DNA from: Thalassiosira profunda
Lineage: Eukaryota > Bacillariophyta > Thalassiosirophyceae > Thalassiosirales > Thalassiosiraceae
Length of the DNA: 10,408 nt
Assembly: GCA_036939355.1 (NCBI GenBank)
Contig: JALLAP010000443.1
Location: forward strand, 1-10,408
Direction of reading: 5' to 3'
This document shows, piece after piece, positions 1-6,414 of this stretch (positions are counted from its first letter, which is position 1; each line of letters starts with the position of its first letter). A program made the position numbers and the translations under genes. A model generated the notes under the pieces. The model was not told the origin of the DNA and did not search any database. It worked only from the letters and a program-made list of their open reading frames with translations.

Positions 1-1043
1 ATTTGGAGGTGGGGAAGGGGGGGACGAACGCGTGGAGCTTGGGGGGGCTCGATCCCGGGACGACGATTGCGGTGTACTTTGACGTTACCAATCCGGGAAC
101 GTCGCCGCTGCCGGAGGGAAAGCGCCGATTCATTCAGTTCCTGACCAAGTATCAGCATGCCAACGGGCGCACGCGCCTCCGTGCGACGACCCTCTGCGGG
201 CCTTGGTCCAATCCTCCTCCGGGAGAAGGCGAGAACCGCCCTCCCCAGCCAGGCCAGGGCGCCGGCGGCTACGGTAGCGGCATGCAGCAACCCAGCCCGG
301 TGAAGATGTCATTCGACCAGGAGGCGGCCGCCGTCCTCCTGGCCCGCGTGGCCGTGGAACGGACGGCCAACGAGGACGTGGCGGACGTGCTGCGCTGGAC
401 GGACCGTTCGTTGATTCGGCTCTGCGCCAAGTTTGCCGACTACGTGCCCGACGATCCCAACTCCTTCCGGCTCACGCCGGAGTTCAGCCTCTTCCCGCAG
501 TTCATCTTCCACCTCCGTCGGTCGCAGTTCCTGCAGCTGTTCAACTCGAGCCCGGACGAGGCGGCGTACTACCGCTACATCCTGAACAAGGAGAGCACCA
601 CCAACTCGCTGGTCATGATCCAGCCGACGCTGCTGTCCTACTCGTTCAACGGGCCGCCCCAGCCGGCACTGCTCGACTCCCAGTCGGTGCGCCCCGACAC
701 CATCCTCCTTCTCGACACCTTCTTCCACGTGGTCGTCTTCCACGGAGAAACGTGTGCGGCGTGGCGCGAGCAGCGCTACCACGAGCGGGAGGAGCACGCG
801 GCGTTCCGCAATCTGCTCGAGGCGCCCCAGGCCGACGCGCAGATGATCATGGACAATCGCTTCCCAGTGCCGCGGTACATTGTTTGCGACCAGCACAAGT
901 CCGAGGCGCGGTTCTTGATGGCCAAGTTGAATCCGAGCGTCACGCACAATTCGGAAGGCGAAGCGGGGGCCCAGGTCTTCACCGACGACGTGTCATTGCG
1001 TGTGTTCATGGAGCATCTGATGAAGCTTGCAGTTCAATCCTAG
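1..1043 (+). CDS. SEC23: SEC23, COPII coat subunit, C-terminal part (5' end outside window)
   Basis: SEC23 pairs with SEC24 in the inner COPII coat on the ER and is the GTPase-activating protein for Sar1. The frame is open from base 3 with no genuine start, so the gene begins upstream; 346 codons are present, a little under half of the usual ~765 residues. Visible blocks in order are the end of the beta-sandwich (to about residue 66, with '[12 protein letters not shown]'), the all-helical domain (about 103-205, with 'SFDQEAAA', '[20 protein letters not shown]' and '[11 protein letters not shown]'), and the gelsolin-like domain (about 215-320, with 'SYSFNGPP', 'LLDTFF' and 'FPVPRYI'). The ending '[18 protein letters not shown]' is the hallmark C-terminus of the family. 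By position, the Arg in 'SEARFLMAK' (about 303) is a candidate for the Sar1 arginine finger; that is inference. A Gly/Pro-rich stretch at 67-101 replaces a short linker. No intron is needed in the visible part. Confidence 0.96.
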   Translation, partial: LEVGKGGTNAWSLGGLDPGTTIAVYFDVTNPGTSPLPEGKRRFIQFLTKYQHANGRTRLRATTLCGPWSNPPPGEGENRPPQPGQGAGGYGSGMQQPSPVKMSFDQEAAAVLLARVAVERTANEDVADVLRWTDRSLIRLCAKFADYVPDDPNSFRLTPEFSLFPQFIFHLRRSQFLQLFNSSPDEAAYYRYILNKESTTNSLVMIQPTLLSYSFNGPPQPALLDSQSVRPDTILLLDTFFHVVVFHGETCAAWREQRYHEREEHAAFRNLLEAPQADAQMIMDNRFPVPRYIVCDQHKSEARFLMAKLNPSVTHNSEGEAGAQVFTDDVSLRVFMEHLMKLAVQS

Positions 1044-1139
1044 ACGACAAGGGACATCTGTGAGGCAGGTAAAGCAAAATGTTGGTACTAAATAGAGCGA
1101 TTTACTCATCCAAGCCCTAAACACCTCTGGTTGCTCACA
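1044..1139. other. short convergent 3' intergenic region
   Basis: Only 96 bases separate the stop of SEC23 (+) from the stop of the DUF1611-like gene (-), so the two 3' ends face each other. Any polyadenylation signals must lie here or overlap the opposite gene. I see no AATAAA and no hairpin of note. The tight packing is typical of compact diatom genomes. Confidence 0.6.
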
Positions 1140-2249
1140 TCAATCCATCAAGCGCTCTTTGAGCAGGTTGCGAAGCGTCTCGACAGAGCCAGCGTTGGAT
1201 ATGTTCAATCCGCGTAGCCCCGCAACCTGCTCCACCAAAGCAATTCCTGCAGAATTGCTCGCAGCGATTCCGCAGACCACGTCGGGGCAAAAGGCCAAGC
1301 CCTCCGACACCAGCGCTTGCTGCAAGCCAGAGGCAGCATACGCATCAGATGCGCACATGACAGTAAATAACCTCTGGGATGCATGCGGCGCCAGCAACTC
1401 TTTCAATGCATCCAAACCGTTGTATGGCTCGAGTGGAGATGCCTCGAGTTCCGCTACAACGCAATCGGGCCCAAAACTCTGAAGCAGCCCAAACATGGCT
1501 GGCAACACGTCGTCTCGAAACTCTTCCGAGGGCATTACGGTGGAGCACACCCCAGCATCACAAAAGTCTAACACGTAGTCGGCTCCGGCGTCCGAGAACT
1601 CCTGAATGTCATGTATGTAGCCTCCGCCTGTAAACTTTACACCGGCAACTCTCTTGAAACCCAACTCCTTGCTAAGACGAATGAGAATCGAGCCGGCAAT
1701 AGTCTTGCCGCACGACATCGAGCTGCCTACAATCAGGATCAGGGGGCAGCTAGGCATCGTTGTCGATTTCTTTTTGGGTGCGTAGTCTTTCATGCGGAGC
1801 TTCTTGCCAAGTCGAAAGCAATGCCCTTGATATCTAAACGTTGCGGGCAGATGGTGCCTCGCGGACCGGTCGGTTTCCTTTCCGAACATGCCAGATCCGC
1901 AAATCTGGTGTAGCCCTGGGTGTGGGCCGCCGCCAATGCGCTTCCACGTCCCAACACACTCCTGGGTGGCTTCGCGAACTCCAAGCGCCCCCACCACGAG
2001 GTCATTTGACTTCAGTGGCTGTAGGCTGCCATCACAGAGCTCAACATGATCCGGTTTCATGGTGTCAATATATCTCCCAACGACGTAGTCGCCCGTATCC
2101 CATGTTTGTCGTGGAGCCACTCGAATCTCGAATGGCTCCAGGTGCAAGTCAGCGATCCGAGTCAGAGATCCAAAGTGAAGAGTCCGGCCGCTTTGGGATT
2201 CCACTATCCGCGCTTGTTTTAGGTCTGTAGTCCGCCTCATTGGTGGCAT
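1140..2249 (-). CDS. SIMIBI-type P-loop NTPase-like protein (DUF1611-like), bacterial in character
   Basis: This 369-residue protein has two parts. The N-terminal part (about 20-125) contains 'GDYVVGRYID', 'VELCDGSLQPL' and 'NDLVVGALGVREATQ', and resembles the all-beta N-terminal region of uncharacterised bacterial proteins that end in a P-loop domain. The C-terminal part starts near residue 168 with a Walker A-like loop 'VGSSMSCGKT'. It then has a switch-like 'VAGVKFTGGG', then 'DAGADYVLDFCDAGVCSTV', and a strand with acidic residues 'CVVAELEAS'. That order is typical of the dethiobiotin-synthetase/MobB-like SIMIBI class. From memory the closest relatives are bacterial proteins labelled DUF1611; some other DUF1611 proteins (DgcN) N-acetylate D-glutamate, but their P-loop differs, so that function cannot be assigned here. 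No intron is needed. Two Met codons (1 and 4) could serve as start. There is no obvious signal peptide. The gene is divergent from the DapE-like gene. Confidence 0.72.
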   Translation of the reverse strand: MPPMRRTTDLKQARIVESQSGRTLHFGSLTRIADLHLEPFEIRVAPRQTWDTGDYVVGRYIDTMKPDHVELCDGSLQPLKSNDLVVGALGVREATQECVGTWKRIGGGPHPGLHQICGSGMFGKETDRSARHHLPATFRYQGHCFRLGKKLRMKDYAPKKKSTTMPSCPLILIVGSSMSCGKTIAGSILIRLSKELGFKRVAGVKFTGGGYIHDIQEFSDAGADYVLDFCDAGVCSTVMPSEEFRDDVLPAMFGLLQSFGPDCVVAELEASPLEPYNGLDALKELLAPHASQRLFTVMCASDAYAASGLQQALVSEGLAFCPDVVCGIAASNSAGIALVEQVAGLRGLNISNAGSVETLRNLLKERLMD

Positions 2250-2467
2250 TGGCGAGGATTTATCTGGTTCGTTTACATTTTGTGAGCAAAGAAATCCGGC
2301 GCTTGAGGACGCCAGCTCGTCTTTTGTTGGTGTTGAAGAAGTGAAGAGGTGTTGTTGGTGTACCTACAGGGGTTCTCATCGATCAACAATGTCACGTCGA
2401 TGAGAACCCTGGCCGAGAAGGCCACCGCCAGCAAAACCAAGCTAAGCTACCGCCATTGCAACAACAC
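2250..2467. promoter_or_regulatory. shared divergent promoter region
   Basis: This 218-base region lies between the start codons of the P-loop gene (-) and the DapE-like gene (+), so it must hold both 5' UTRs and core promoters. It contains a 13-bp perfect inverted repeat, an ACGT-core site inside and beside its loop (TCACGTCGA, 2392-2400), and directly after it a small TGGCC-5-GGCCA palindrome (2410-2424). No clear TATA box is visible. A bidirectional promoter is inferred from geometry alone. Confidence 0.55.
2370..2409. repeat. perfect 13-bp inverted repeat with 14-base loop
   Basis: The arms are GGGTTCTCATCGA (2370-2382) and TCGATGAGAACCC (2397-2409), perfectly complementary around the loop TCAACAATGTCACG. 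The element ends 58 bases before the DapE-like start codon. It could act as a dimeric factor's operator or as an RNA hairpin in the 5' UTR. The right arm with adjacent loop bases holds an ACGT core, the kind of site bound by bZIP factors. I see no flanking target-site duplication that would make it a mobile-element end. Confidence 0.75.
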
Positions 2468-3918
2468 ATGAGGGCACTGAACCGCAAGCTTGCTTTCATC
2501 TTCCTCCTGATAGTAGCCTCCCTCTCCTGCATCTATCCTCTGCGGAGCGTACACACACCAATGGCGAGCGCAGCAAATCGAGCGGCCATTATTTTGGCAC
2601 GCGAGCTGATTCAGCGAAAAAGCATCACCCCGAACGATGGAGGCTGCCAGGACATTGTGCGTCGTCACCTACTCAGATTGGGCTTTTCTTGCGAGACGCT
2701 AAGGTATCACGACGTGACGAATCTATGGGCGTGTCGCGGAGACGTGAGCAATAAGCCTTTGGTGGTGTTCGCGGGGCATACGGATGTCGTGCCGCCGGGA
2801 CCTGAGGAAGAGTGGGTACACCCTCCGTTTGGTGGGGTAATTGATGATCAAAACGTCCTTTATGGGCGTGGAGCTGTAGATATGAAAGGCGGCGTGGCAG
2901 CCTTTATCGTCGCGCTCGAAGACTTTCTTGAGGGACAGGAGGATCAAACAATTGGGGTAATCCTAACGAGCGACGAAGAGGGAAAGGCAGGTAAGATACA
3001 CAGCGCTGTAACGTTGCAAACAGCTGAAGGATCTAACCGCATACTGTTTGCAGTGCATGGCACCAAAATGGTCGTTGAAGAGCTCGCCCGCAGAGGCATC
3101 CAGATCGGCATGGGCATCGTGGGCGAGCCTAGCAGCAATGAGAAGGTTGGCGACATCATAAAAATCGGAAGGCGAGGCAGCCTCGGAGGGGAGCTCACAA
3201 TCCGTGGGATACAAGGCCACGTGGCATACCCACATCAAAGCCTCAACCCGATCCACGAGAGCTTGGGTGCCCTGAAAGATCTCGTCGACACGCACTGGGA
3301 TGGCGGCACTGAAGACTTTGGTCCCACGACCTTCCAAATCTCGAACATCAACGCCGGCGATGGCTCCCGGAACGGTTAGTTGATTGATCTGTCTTCACTT
3401 TGCTTCGCATTTCCTCTCCTATCTTCCACGAGCTCATTTCATATACAGTGGTCCCTGGCTTCAAGAAGGTTGTGTTCAACTTCCGTTTCTCGCCCGCATC
3501 GACGGAGGAGAGCCTCCGATCTCGAGTTGAGCAGGTTCTGGAGAAACATTCGCTGAATTATACCCTCGATTGGCACTTGGTGAGTATCAATGAGATTGTT
3601 GTGTCTCTTTTGGCCGTCTCGCACACTCTCACTGGCGCATAATTCTAGGGCGCCCGGCCGTACGAAACCGATGCGGGTTGCCAGCTTGTCAAAGAGGCAG
3701 TTGCAAGTGTGAAGAATGTCACCGGCATAGATCCAAAGCTTTCCACTTCTGGCGGTACCTCCGATGGCAGATTCTTGGCAGCCGCTGGCGCTCAAGTGAT
3801 TGAGCTGGGTCCGAGTTTCAAGACAATACACAAGGTCAACGAGCGCGTCTCAGGTAGTGATCTGGAGATCCTATGCCAGATTTACAAAGACTTGCTTGGG
3901 CGCCTGCTGCTGAAATGA
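2468..3918 (+). CDS. dapE: DapE-type M20 metallo-deacylase (succinyl-diaminopimelate desuccinylase-like), four exons
   Basis: DapE hydrolyses N-succinyl-LL-diaminopimelate in lysine synthesis using two zinc ions. Exons 2468-2990, 3054-3374, 3449-3579 and 3649-3918 give 414 residues, colinear with bacterial DapE (about 375) plus a leader of roughly 34 residues. Zinc and catalytic residues are present: H104/D106 in 'AGHTDVVP', D138 in 'GAVDMKGG', E170-E171 in 'TSDEE', E199 in 'VGEPSS' and H386 in 'TIHKVNE'. The lid-domain motif 'GHVAYPH' has H230. 'GRRGSL' and 'SGGTSDGRF' favour DapE over ArgE. The start at 2468 is the first ATG in frame. The leader has a hydrophobic segment (about 9-23), so a signal peptide, perhaps part of a plastid-targeting presequence, is plausible; an ASAFAP motif is not clear. 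The substrate could be another N-acyl amino acid, since many algae make lysine through DapL instead. Confidence 0.9.
2991..3053 (+). other. intron 1 of the DapE-like gene (63 bases, in frame and stop-free)
   Basis: The donor is CAG|GTAAGA and the acceptor is TTTGCAG|TG, splitting a Val codon in phase 1. Removing it restores exact colinearity with bacterial DapE just after the catalytic 'SDEE' block. Its length is a multiple of three and it has no stop, so unspliced RNA would still encode a full protein with 21 extra residues beside the active site. Confidence 0.88.
3375..3448 (+). other. intron 2 of the DapE-like gene (74 bases)
   Basis: The donor is AACG|GTTAGT and the acceptor is ATACAG|TGG, phase 1. 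Splicing rebuilds 'GDGSRNVVPG', matching the bacterial block before the 'FNFRFS' strand. The unspliced frame hits TAG within five bases of the junction, so splicing is required. A pyrimidine-rich stretch precedes the acceptor. Confidence 0.92.
3580..3648 (+). other. intron 3 of the DapE-like gene (69 bases)
   Basis: The donor is TTG|GTGAGT and the acceptor is TTCTAG|GGC, phase 0. Splicing joins 'YTLDWHL' to 'GARPYETDAG', again matching bacterial DapE. An in-frame TAA near the 3' end shows the intron must be removed for a complete enzyme. Confidence 0.9.
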
Positions 3919-4056
3919 ACGGTTGTCGCGTTTGGGGTGATCTGATACCACTTTGCGATGTGTGGGGCAGAAATAACATTGCAACCTTTGCAGTTCACTC
4001 CCTTTGCACAATCCTTTCATAATGCAACGCGTCAATTGTTGTAGGGCGCCCGTACT
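3919..4056. other. 3' intergenic stretch between convergent genes
   Basis: These 138 bases follow the DapE-like stop and precede the end of the minus-strand acetyltransferase fragment. The composition is mixed. There is no open frame of interest, no perfect hairpin and no canonical AATAAA. It is probably the 3' UTR of the DapE-like gene. Confidence 0.5.
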
Positions 4057-4368
4057 TCACCTCTTTGTCAGATAAAGCACGAACCCGTTTTTCTCGTACG
4101 CGCGGCGGGCCGTTCCCATGACATCATGCCCCTCGCTGTGGCCCCCCAGAGTGACCAGCCGAGCCCTCTCCGTTTTGATGGCGTCCAACGCGATCTGCAG
4201 TAGATTTGATCCAACCCCCCCCCCCCCCCGCCGCGCCTCTCCTTCAGGTTCATCTTTGTCGGGCGTAATACCGATGCACCCGACCGCCCTCCGTCGCCAA
4301 CCAAAACGAGCTTCTATTGAAGACCTCTGTCCCTCACACTTGTCGTTTTTCCAGCCGGAACCGGTGAG
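4057..4368 (-). pseudogene. out-of-frame degenerate MORN unit plus C-terminal half of a GNAT acetyltransferase
   Basis: Reading the minus strand from just after a TGA at 4371-4369 to the TGA at 4059-4057 gives 103 codons with no ATG near the start. They open with 'GWKNDKCEGQ', a MORN-like unit, so the frame continues the upstream MORN gene after a frame change. From about 4290 the reading becomes GNAT-like: strand 'AVGCIGIT', then an Arg/Gly-rich acetyl-CoA loop ending 'GVGSNLLQIALDAIK', strand 'ARLVTL', and the helix 'TARRAYEKNGF', ending 'LYLTKR'. The GNAT N-terminal half is missing. The acetyl-CoA loop sits in a run of 15 identical bases (4215-4229), so it is longer than the usual RGxGVG. 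It may be a decayed fusion, a frame-disrupted assembly, or the tail of one MORN-GNAT gene. The GNAT call rests on motif order read by eye. Confidence 0.55.
4215..4229. repeat. homopolymer C15 (G15 on the coding strand)
   Basis: Fifteen consecutive C on the plus strand fall inside the acetyl-CoA-binding loop of the GNAT-like fragment. Tracts of this length slip in replication and are miscounted in sequencing, so the reading frame across it is uncertain. Confidence 0.95.
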
Positions 4369-4918
4369 TCATCCCCTGCCCTTCCAACGCGTTATTCTTC
4401 CACTGGCCCTCCCACACAGCCTCGTACACACCACGAGGGCATTTGAGAGTTCCCTGCCCCTCCCTCATGTCGTTCTTCCACTGGCCCTCGTACCAACCCC
4501 CTTTATCCCATGACATTTTCCCCTTGCCGTGACGTTTACCGCCTTCGTTCAGCTCGCCGTCGTAGGTTCCCCACTTCCCTTTGTCACAGAACCTGAACTT
4601 CTTGTTTACCGTCTCTGATTCGTCCGCATCGGAATCATCATCGATAGCGACTACCTCCCACCGCATCTCGGCGTCCTTCACGCATTTCCGGGCCTCTCGC
4701 GCTTCCTTTGCGGATGCCTCCGCCTGCGCCTCGGCACCCTCGCGATTGTTCGCGGCCGTCTGAGCATTCCTTTGGGCCATCTCGGCCATCTCCCTCGCCG
4801 ACGCCTCGGCAGCCTTGGCGACCTGCACCGCCTTGGCGTCCGCCGCCGCCCGGGCCTCGGCCGCGGCGAGGCGCTTCTTCGCGGCCGCGATCTCCCGGCC
4901 CCCCTCGCTCGATGCCAT
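4334..4918 (-). CDS. coiled-coil MORN-repeat protein, probably frame-disrupted at its C-terminus
   Basis: From the ATG at 4918 this frame gives 194 residues. Residues 5-86 are Ala/Glu/Lys-rich and look like a long coiled coil. Residues 93-102 are acidic ('DDDSDADES'). MORN units follow: about 118-140 ('TYDGELNEGGKRHGKGKMSW'), 143-165 ('YEGQWKNDMREGQGTL') and a shortened third from 169 ('WEGQWKNNALEGQGM'). MORN repeats commonly bind membranes or scaffold proteins; no specific role can be given. The frame then runs into 'THRFRLEKRQV' and a stop, which is not MORN-like, while a MORN-like 'GWKNDKCEGQ' continues in the +1 frame. An in-frame ATG 34 codons upstream exists, but 'MASSEGG' is the more natural start. 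Short MORN proteins with variable N-termini are numerous in some centric diatoms, which fits. Confidence 0.75.
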   Translation of the reverse strand: MASSEGGREIAAAKKRLAAAEARAAADAKAVQVAKAAEASAREMAEMAQRNAQTAANNREGAEAQAEASAKEAREARKCVKDAEMRWEVVAIDDDSDADESETVNKKFRFCDKGKWGTYDGELNEGGKRHGKGKMSWDKGGWYEGQWKNDMREGQGTLKCPRGVYEAVWEGQWKNNALEGQGMTHRFRLEKRQV

Positions 4919-5271
4919 GGTGTGTGCTCGATTGCGAGATATATATTGCGAGTATGTATTGTATTGCGAGCGGCCGGGTGACTTTGACTTTGCTGTTTGC
5001 TGTGCTTGCTGGTCTTTCAAACACGGCTTCTTTTGGCGGGCTTGTAGGTTTCCCCGCGAGTATGCCCCCGAAAAGTTTCAGAAGGGTCCGTTGCGTGGAA
5101 AGGGGGCAGGGGGCAAACCTACGGGTATTAGGCCCCCCCCCCCCTGAAACATCAAGGGCACTTTTGCAAAGCAACACAAAGCAAACGGGAAGGTGAACCT
5201 CCCGGCATCAGCAACAACTAGATAACTATCCGCGGCGGCCGCAACACTGGTAACACCACGGCCTTCTAGCC
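4919..5271. promoter_or_regulatory. divergent intergenic region with CTCGCAAT triplet and C12 tract
   Basis: These 353 bases lie between the MORN gene start (-) and the pathogen-related-like gene start (+). Close to the MORN start, ATTGCGAG occurs three times (4931, 4945, 4963; CTCGCAAT on the transcribed sense strand), separated by AT-rich bases. A C12 tract lies at 5133-5144. Antisense and sense frames here are open only because of base composition and match nothing I know. The region presumably holds both promoters. Confidence 0.5.
4931..4970 (-). repeat. three copies of CTCGCAAT just upstream of the MORN start
   Basis: The octamer starts at 4931, 4945 and 4963 (plus-strand ATTGCGAG), with spacings of 14 and 18 bases, all within about 55 bases upstream of the MORN ATG. 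It could be a clustered factor site or a 5' UTR repeat. Confidence 0.6.
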
Positions 5272-6414
5272 ATGAGCAACCGCGCGGGCAGCCCCGGCGA
5301 CGACAGTCGCGAGAGCGACCACGAGAGTGAGGCTCATGACACCCTCGCCCCGCTGCCGGACGACCTCCTCGTCCACCCCCACGAGCACAACGGTCAGGCT
5401 CTCCCGAGCCACGCCGCCCTGCCAGAGGGCCACCGATCGAATATTCCGCGCACGCAACATGAACCCTTGACAGGGCCAAAGGTCGCTGCGTCGAAGCGGC
5501 GGAGCATCGAGGCCGGATCCGGCCGTCCAATATTTCCAGTGCGCAACGCCACCAAAGAAGACATGGTGCAAGCCCACAAACTCCTTAAGTCGCTGCAGGA
5601 AACGCACGGCTTCGAGGTGCCCGACCGGGGGAACATGGACGACCCATCTATTATGTGGAAGGAGGGAAAACCGGATTACACAATTGCAGATCTGCACTAC
5701 CTGCTCGGAAAGAGCAAGAACCACGCAAAGGGATCTCTGGAGGAGTTTGTGGAGAACTTCATAAAGACGTGGGAGATGGAGGCGACGCACAAGGAATTCT
5801 ACCAATGGACGACGGTCGATCAATACGAATACGAAGTGCAGGCGAACGGGGGCAAAGTGTTTGATTTCCAGGAAGCGCCGTGGGTGGGCAACTACAATTG
5901 GCTGCTGTCGACGTGCAGCAAGGACTTGTACGACAGCGAGAAGGAAACGTTTGAGAGCAGCCACGGCAAATTCCGCTTTGCCTTTCCCGAGGGATTTCCC
6001 TTTGAAGTGCTGGAGGTCTTTTCGGGGCCGCCCAAGGTGGCGTTTTCGTGGCGACACTGGGCCGTGTTTTCGGGGCAGTTTGAGGGGCACCAGGGGAGCG
6101 GGGAGACGATCAATCTGACTGGATTTGGGGTGGTCACACTCAACGAGGACGAGAAGGCGAAGAAGATTGAGATATATCACGACCCCGACAGCTTCTTGAA
6201 GGTGCTGCGGGGCGAGGAGGATGGCATGGAAGGGGCGAGTGGGATGGCGGTGGGGGAGCCGATTGCAGGGGGGTTGGACACGTTGGCAGTCATGATGGCG
6301 GCAATACAGCTGGAAGAGAAGGAGGGTGGGGGCGAAAGCATAGAAGGAGGAACGGGCGGCGGAGGGGACCCCCCGAGCGGGCGCTGTCCCTTTTCCGGCG
6401 CATCCCGGTCTTAA
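5272..6414 (+). CDS. pathogen-related-protein family member (NTF2/SnoaL-like fold)
   Basis: This 380-residue, apparently intronless gene matches the plant 'pathogen-related protein' family, whose biochemical role is unsettled. The shared core runs from about residue 133 to 315. It contains 'PDYTIADLHYLL', then 'GSLEEFVENFIKTWEMEATHK', 'GNYNWLL', 'FESSHGKFRFAFPEGFPFEV', 'SGPPKVAFSWRHWAVFSGQF', and a closing strand pair 'VVTLNEDEKAKKIEIYHDP'. The last part is the curved sheet of the SnoaL/NTF2-like fold, which forms a hydrophobic pocket for small ligands. The first 130 residues are low-complexity, rich in Asp, Glu, Ser and His, and look disordered. The C-terminal ~65 residues are Gly/Glu-rich and end 'SGRCPFSGASRS'. 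The start is the first ATG of the frame. No signal peptide is visible, so a cytosolic or nuclear place is likely. The low-complexity ends have no counterpart in the plant members I remember. Confidence 0.8.
   Translation: MSNRAGSPGDDSRESDHESEAHDTLAPLPDDLLVHPHEHNGQALPSHAALPEGHRSNIPRTQHEPLTGPKVAASKRRSIEAGSGRPIFPVRNATKEDMVQAHKLLKSLQETHGFEVPDRGNMDDPSIMWKEGKPDYTIADLHYLLGKSKNHAKGSLEEFVENFIKTWEMEATHKEFYQWTTVDQYEYEVQANGGKVFDFQEAPWVGNYNWLLSTCSKDLYDSEKETFESSHGKFRFAFPEGFPFEVLEVFSGPPKVAFSWRHWAVFSGQFEGHQGSGETINLTGFGVVTLNEDEKAKKIEIYHDPDSFLKVLRGEEDGMEGASGMAVGEPIAGGLDTLAVMMAAIQLEEKEGGGESIEGGTGGGGDPPSGRCPFSGASRS

Noticed and set aside
309..947. 212-codon open frame antisense to SEC23
   Set aside because: It lies wholly opposite a conserved coding region in GC-rich DNA, its translation is Arg/Val/Glu-rich low-complexity sequence, and it matches no family I know.
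2370..2409. Inverted repeat as a transposon terminal repeat pair
   Set aside because: The arms are 14 bases apart with no room for an element, and there is no flanking target duplication.
3400..3642. Separate small gene beginning inside intron 2 of the DapE-like gene
   Set aside because: Its conserved part is exon 3; the first residues are intron sequence and the end runs into the intron 3 stop.
4343..4355. A-AAA-AAC slippery heptamer near the MORN/GNAT frame change, suggesting programmed -1 frameshifting
   Set aside because: The heptamer is not in the right register for the upstream MORN frame, and reaching the downstream frame needs a +1 shift, not -1.
4334..4400. An intron joining the MORN frame to the GNAT frame
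   Set aside because: The MORN-like residues of both frames are only a few codons apart, leaving no room for a credible intron.
5266..6180. 304-codon minus-strand open frame opposite the pathogen-related-like gene
   Set aside because: The sense strand holds the conserved family core; the antisense product has no recognisable motif.
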